Assembly (NCBI GenBank): GCA_048498395.1 | Contig: JBEHYB010000062.1 | Location: 1-15,604, forward strand | Reading direction: 5' to 3' | Length of the DNA stretch: 15,604 nucleotides | Source: Micavibrio_B sp048498395 | GTDB lineage: Bacteria; Pseudomonadota; Alphaproteobacteria; Micavibrionales; Micavibrionaceae | Part shown: one piece after another, positions 13,354 to 15,604 of the stretch | Numbering within the stretch: the stretch's first letter is position 1 | How the letters are laid out: each line of letters begins with the position of its first letter | Made by a program: the position numbers and the translations under genes | The notes under the pieces: model-generated | The model's database searches: none | What the model saw: the letters and a program-made list of their open reading frames with translations, nothing else | Told to the model about the DNA's origin: nothing

Positions 13354-15015
13354 TCAGCTTTCAGTGGTCATCCAGTTACGCAGGACGGAAACGGTTTCTT
13401 CCGGATAGGCGGCGATGATGTCTTCGACTTTCTTGAGGGACGAGGCTTTGACGCGGCCTTCGACTTTCTGAACGTCTATCATGCTGTCGGGTTCGTCCGC
13501 CAGTTCAGGAGATTCGTAATTGCTCTGATATCCGGACGGGCCGGCGAGGGCTGCCTGCGCGGGCATGCCGGGCAGGAGCGCCTGATCGGAGCCCATATCG
13601 TCTTCGGGGCGGCCTATGGGACCGTCGGTCGCGAGCAGGCGGCCGACCATCGGTTGCAGCACGAGCAGCACAACCAGCACGATCATGATGGCGACAGTGA
13701 TGACTTCGACGGCATCGATGATGTCGGAACGTTCAAAGCCGAAGAGTTTCGCGCGGTCATCTTCAGGCTCGGTGGAAATTTCGGCGAATTGCAGGTTAGC
13801 GACTTCGATCTTGTCGCCGCGTTCTTCGTTGAAACCGATCGCGGATTTAATCAGGGCGGTGATGCGGTCGATTTCTTCCTTGCTGCGCGGCTGGTATGTT
13901 TTCTTGCCGTCTTTGTCCGTCGTGTACGTGCCGTCGAGCATGACAGCCACTGAAAGTTTTTTCACGTCGCCGGTTTCACGGACAAGGTTACGCGTGGTCT
14001 TGCTGATTTCGTAATTGGTGGTCTCGTCGGTTTTATTGCTGTTCGACTGGGGACCTGTCGCGCCACCTAAAAGATTATTGCCGCCCGCCGGGAGGTTATT
14101 GTCGACCGAAACATTCTCAGACCCGGCTTCGGTTTCCTTGTTGGATTCTTCGGAAGTCTGTGTCGAGCGTACAACCTGGCTTGCAGGGTCGTAAATTTCC
14201 TCGTTTTGTACGACGCGATCGAAATTGAGATCGGCGGTGACGGTCGCGCGGACGCTGCCCTGGCCAACAGTGCGTCCGACGAGGCTTTCGATCGTATCCG
14301 CCATACGGCGTTCGTAATCCTGGCGCATCGTTTCGGCTTTGTTGGACAGGCCTGTGCCGTCGTCTTCGCCGCCGCGCGCCAGCAGCACGCCATGACTATC
14401 GACGATCGAAACATCTTTCGGTTTCAGGTTCGGCACGGCAGACGCGATGAGGGATTGAATGCCCTGAACCTGATCCTGATCGAGAGGGCGTTTGCCTTTC
14501 AACTGAAGAAAGACGCTGGCGGTCGACTGGCGTTCTTCACGGCTGAAGAGTTCGCGCTGTGGCAACACAAGATGAACGCGAGCGGATTTGACATTGTCGA
14601 GCGATGAAATCGTGCGGGCCAGTTCGCCTTCGAGCGCGCGGACCTGGTTGATGTTCTGGACGAAATTCGTTGTGCCGAAATTCGATTGCTTGTCGAAAAT
14701 CTCGTAGCCCATCGAGCCGCCATTCGGTAGGCCTTCCTGTGCGAGCAGCATACGCGCGCGGCCGACATCCTTGCCGGGCACCATCACCTTCGAGCTGTCA
14801 TTGCTGACTTCGTATGGGATTTTCAGCTCTTCGAGCTTGGCGGCGACGGATGATGCATCTTCGACAGACATGTCGTTGTAGAGCATTTTCATTTCCGGTG
14901 TGGACACGCGCATCGAGACGAAAACGAAAAACATCAGCAGGCCAAGCAACACCGCGCCCATAAGGCTCAGGCGGGCTGGCCCTAGTTTTTTTAATGTCTC
15001 CAGAAAATTGTTCAC
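13354..15015 (-). CDS. fliF: Flagellar MS-ring protein FliF
   Basis: FliF forms the MS ring in the inner membrane, the base on which the export gate and C-ring assemble. The protein has 553 residues, the normal length. Membrane segment 1 is at about 15-34; a YscJ/FliF ring domain follows (about 37-215, with VLPQRELFSREERQSTASVFL at 149-169); the second periplasmic domain contains a low-complexity Asn/Gly/Ser-rich stretch (about 290-330); membrane segment 2 is at about 436-456; and the cytosolic tail ends in the FliG-binding helix (EETVSVLRNWM, 539-549). The start is GTG at 15015-15013, with GGAGA seven bases upstream, a convincing site. It is the first gene of the fliF-fliG-fliH-fliN-flbD operon. 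Confidence 0.97.
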   Translation of the reverse strand: MNNFLETLKKLGPARLSLMGAVLLGLLMFFVFVSMRVSTPEMKMLYNDMSVEDASSVAAKLEELKIPYEVSNDSSKVMVPGKDVGRARMLLAQEGLPNGGSMGYEIFDKQSNFGTTNFVQNINQVRALEGELARTISSLDNVKSARVHLVLPQRELFSREERQSTASVFLQLKGKRPLDQDQVQGIQSLIASAVPNLKPKDVSIVDSHGVLLARGGEDDGTGLSNKAETMRQDYERRMADTIESLVGRTVGQGSVRATVTADLNFDRVVQNEEIYDPASQVVRSTQTSEESNKETEAGSENVSVDNNLPAGGNNLLGGATGPQSNSNKTDETTNYEISKTTRNLVRETGDVKKLSVAVMLDGTYTTDKDGKKTYQPRSKEEIDRITALIKSAIGFNEERGDKIEVANLQFAEISTEPEDDRAKLFGFERSDIIDAVEVITVAIMIVLVVLLVLQPMVGRLLATDGPIGRPEDDMGSDQALLPGMPAQAALAGPSGYQSNYESPELADEPDSMIDVQKVEGRVKASSLKKVEDIIAAYPEETVSVLRNWMTTES

Positions 15016-15062
15016 GCGTGTATCTCCAGTCCCCGTATCAAGTCCGCTTAAAGTCCCTTTGG

Positions 15063-15085
15063 CCCTTTCGAGGAAAACGAAAGGG
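15063..15085. repeat. Inverted repeat in the fliF leader
   Basis: CCCTTTCG and CGAAAGGG form a perfect 8-bp inverted repeat with a 7-base spacer, 48-70 bases upstream of the fliF GTG. It could be an RNA hairpin in the 5' leader or a protein-binding site. No T-run follows, so it is not a classical terminator. Confidence 0.4.
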
Positions 15086-15321
15086 GGAAATTAAAAAGAT
15101 AGGCGCTTTTGAGATTTTCTACAGATCCGTAGTTATGGCAGAAAGTCTATTATTCCGGGCGCCCATGTCATTAATTTCTTTTTTTATATGATATCAAATT
15201 TTAACTAATATTACTACAGAACTTGCGGAAAAATATCAGATTCCAATGGGTTAGCTCATATTATGGGAAAGTTGCTATTGGTATTGAAGGCAGGGGTAGG
15301 AATAATTTACAGTTTTTTAAG

Positions 15322-15395
15322 AAGTATTACTTAAAAGTTAATAGTAAAACCCCATATATTCGTAACATTTGCTAAGTAATCATATTGAATTACTT
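15322..15395. repeat. Cluster of ATTACTT / AAGTAAT palindromic motifs
   Basis: AAGTA-T-TACTT at 15322-15332 is a perfect small palindrome. AAGTAAT (15374-15380) and ATTACTT (15389-15395) form an inverted repeat with an 8-base spacer, extendable by a T-G and a C-G pair, followed by a T-run from 15399. The last structure resembles a weak terminator reading rightwards, but no plus-strand gene precedes it, so an operator for the promoter at 15426 is as likely. Confidence 0.35.
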
Positions 15396-15425
15396 GGATT
15401 TTTTATATTAAAGTTTCAAAAAACT

Positions 15426-15454
15426 TTGACAGGGGTTGCGTTTTCAGGTAGAGT
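15426..15454 (+). promoter_or_regulatory. Sigma-70-type promoter of the gene at 15516
   Basis: TTGACA (15426-15431) is a perfect -35; TAGAGT (15449-15454) follows after exactly 17 bases and matches 4 of 6 -10 bases. The leader to the ATG at 15516 is about 55 bases. Confidence 0.55.
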
Positions 15455-15515
15455 AATACTAAGGGAACGTGTGTGATAGAGAATTAATCACCACTTAGGG
15501 TAGGGTTAGAAAACC

Positions 15516-15604
15516 ATGATAGAAGCCATTAACGCTTCCATCTCTAATGCGCAACTAGTGCGCTCTGTCGCGACGGAAGCATCGACTTCCCAGTCCGCGA
15601 ATCC
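15516..15604 (+). CDS. Partial unrecognised gene, divergent from fliF
   Basis: ATG 15516 opens a frame that runs off the window, giving MIEAINASISNAQLVRSVA and about ten further Ser/Ala/Thr-rich residues. A promoter lies upstream; the ribosome site is weak (GGGTTAG, about 7 bases away). The visible part has no membrane segment. Its position opposite fliF suggests a flagellum-associated small protein, but the family cannot be named from 29 codons. Confidence 0.55.
   Translation, partial: MIEAINASISNAQLVRSVATEASTSQSAN

Larger units (their letters stand above)
15016..15515. other. AT-rich divergent intergenic region upstream of fliF
   Basis: Five hundred bases with no convincing gene; the short open frame at 14994-15191 mostly overlaps the fliF leader and lacks a ribosome site. 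It should hold the promoter of the fliF operon, yet I found no sigma-54 (TGGCAC-N5-TTGC) or sigma-28 site on the minus strand, nor a good TTGACA/TATAAT pair. It contains several short palindromes, listed separately, and a plus-strand promoter near its right end. Confidence 0.6.

Noticed and set aside
13339..13953. Plus-strand frame of 204 residues antisense to fliF
   Set aside because: Mirror frame of the fliF C-terminus; His/Asp-rich translation with no family marks.
14994..15191. Short plus-strand frame in the fliF leader
   Set aside because: No ribosome site or promoter, and it overlaps the fliF start and leader hairpin.
15372..15404. Hairpin plus T-run read as a terminator
   Set aside because: The stem is AT-rich and weak and no plus-strand gene precedes it, so I list it only as a palindromic motif.
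1..15604. CRISPR array, tRNA, rRNA, insertion sequence or phage attachment site
   Set aside because: No regularly spaced direct repeats, no tRNA or rRNA-like sequence, no transposase or integrase frame and no terminal inverted repeats were found on reading both strands.

Overview
The window is a block of flagellar genes on the minus strand, read from right to left: fliF, fliG, fliH, fliN, flbD, then, after an insertion, flhA, and after a second insertion, flhF and the first codons of a following gene (probably flhG). The order fliF-fliG-fliH-fliN-flbD, the divergent FlbD-type sigma-54 activator and the FLFD-type N-terminus of FliH point to an alphaproteobacterium of the Rhodospirillales / Micavibrio-like kind. 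The moderate GC content and a palindromic repeat of a type common in proteobacterial genomes fit this. The exact genus cannot be read from the sequence.

Layout, left to right. 1-55: start of a Gly-rich protein that overlaps the flhF stop by ATGA. 52-1095: FlhF GTPase. About 1237-2403: an unrecognised protein of about 370-390 residues with one EF-hand-like loop and an HDxxH motif. 2486-2554: a palindromic repeat. 2592-2834: an unrecognised 80-residue gene with its own strong promoter just behind flhA. 2897-4996: FlhA. 5125-5957: two small plus-strand genes of unknown function behind one promoter. 5965-9711: two paralogous genes of unknown function (615 and 627 residues), back to back, with their own promoter. 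9803-13338: flbD, fliN, fliH and fliG, with fliF at 13354-15015. 15016-15515: an AT-rich intergenic region with several short palindromes and a plus-strand promoter. 15516-15604: the start of a further plus-strand gene.

How it works together. FliF forms the MS ring, FliG and FliN form the rotor/C-ring, FliH belongs to the export ATPase complex, FlhA is the export gate, FlhF is an SRP-type GTPase that places the flagellum, and FlbD activates sigma-54-dependent flagellar promoters. fliF to flbD are tightly spaced and look like one operon. Between flbD and flhA sits a 4.8 kb insertion of four unrecognised genes, and between flhA and flhF a further 1.8 kb with two. The insertions carry near-consensus TTGACA-17-TAnnnn promoters of the housekeeping sigma type, so they are likely expressed independently of the flagellar cascade.

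The most interesting content is the 615/627 paralogue pair. Both share N-terminal blocks, a conserved TNHDxLHHITSD core with HDxxHH spacing, and a C-terminal array of 67-69-residue alpha-helical-looking repeats, each marked by an LDxTG signature. I do not recognise this family.
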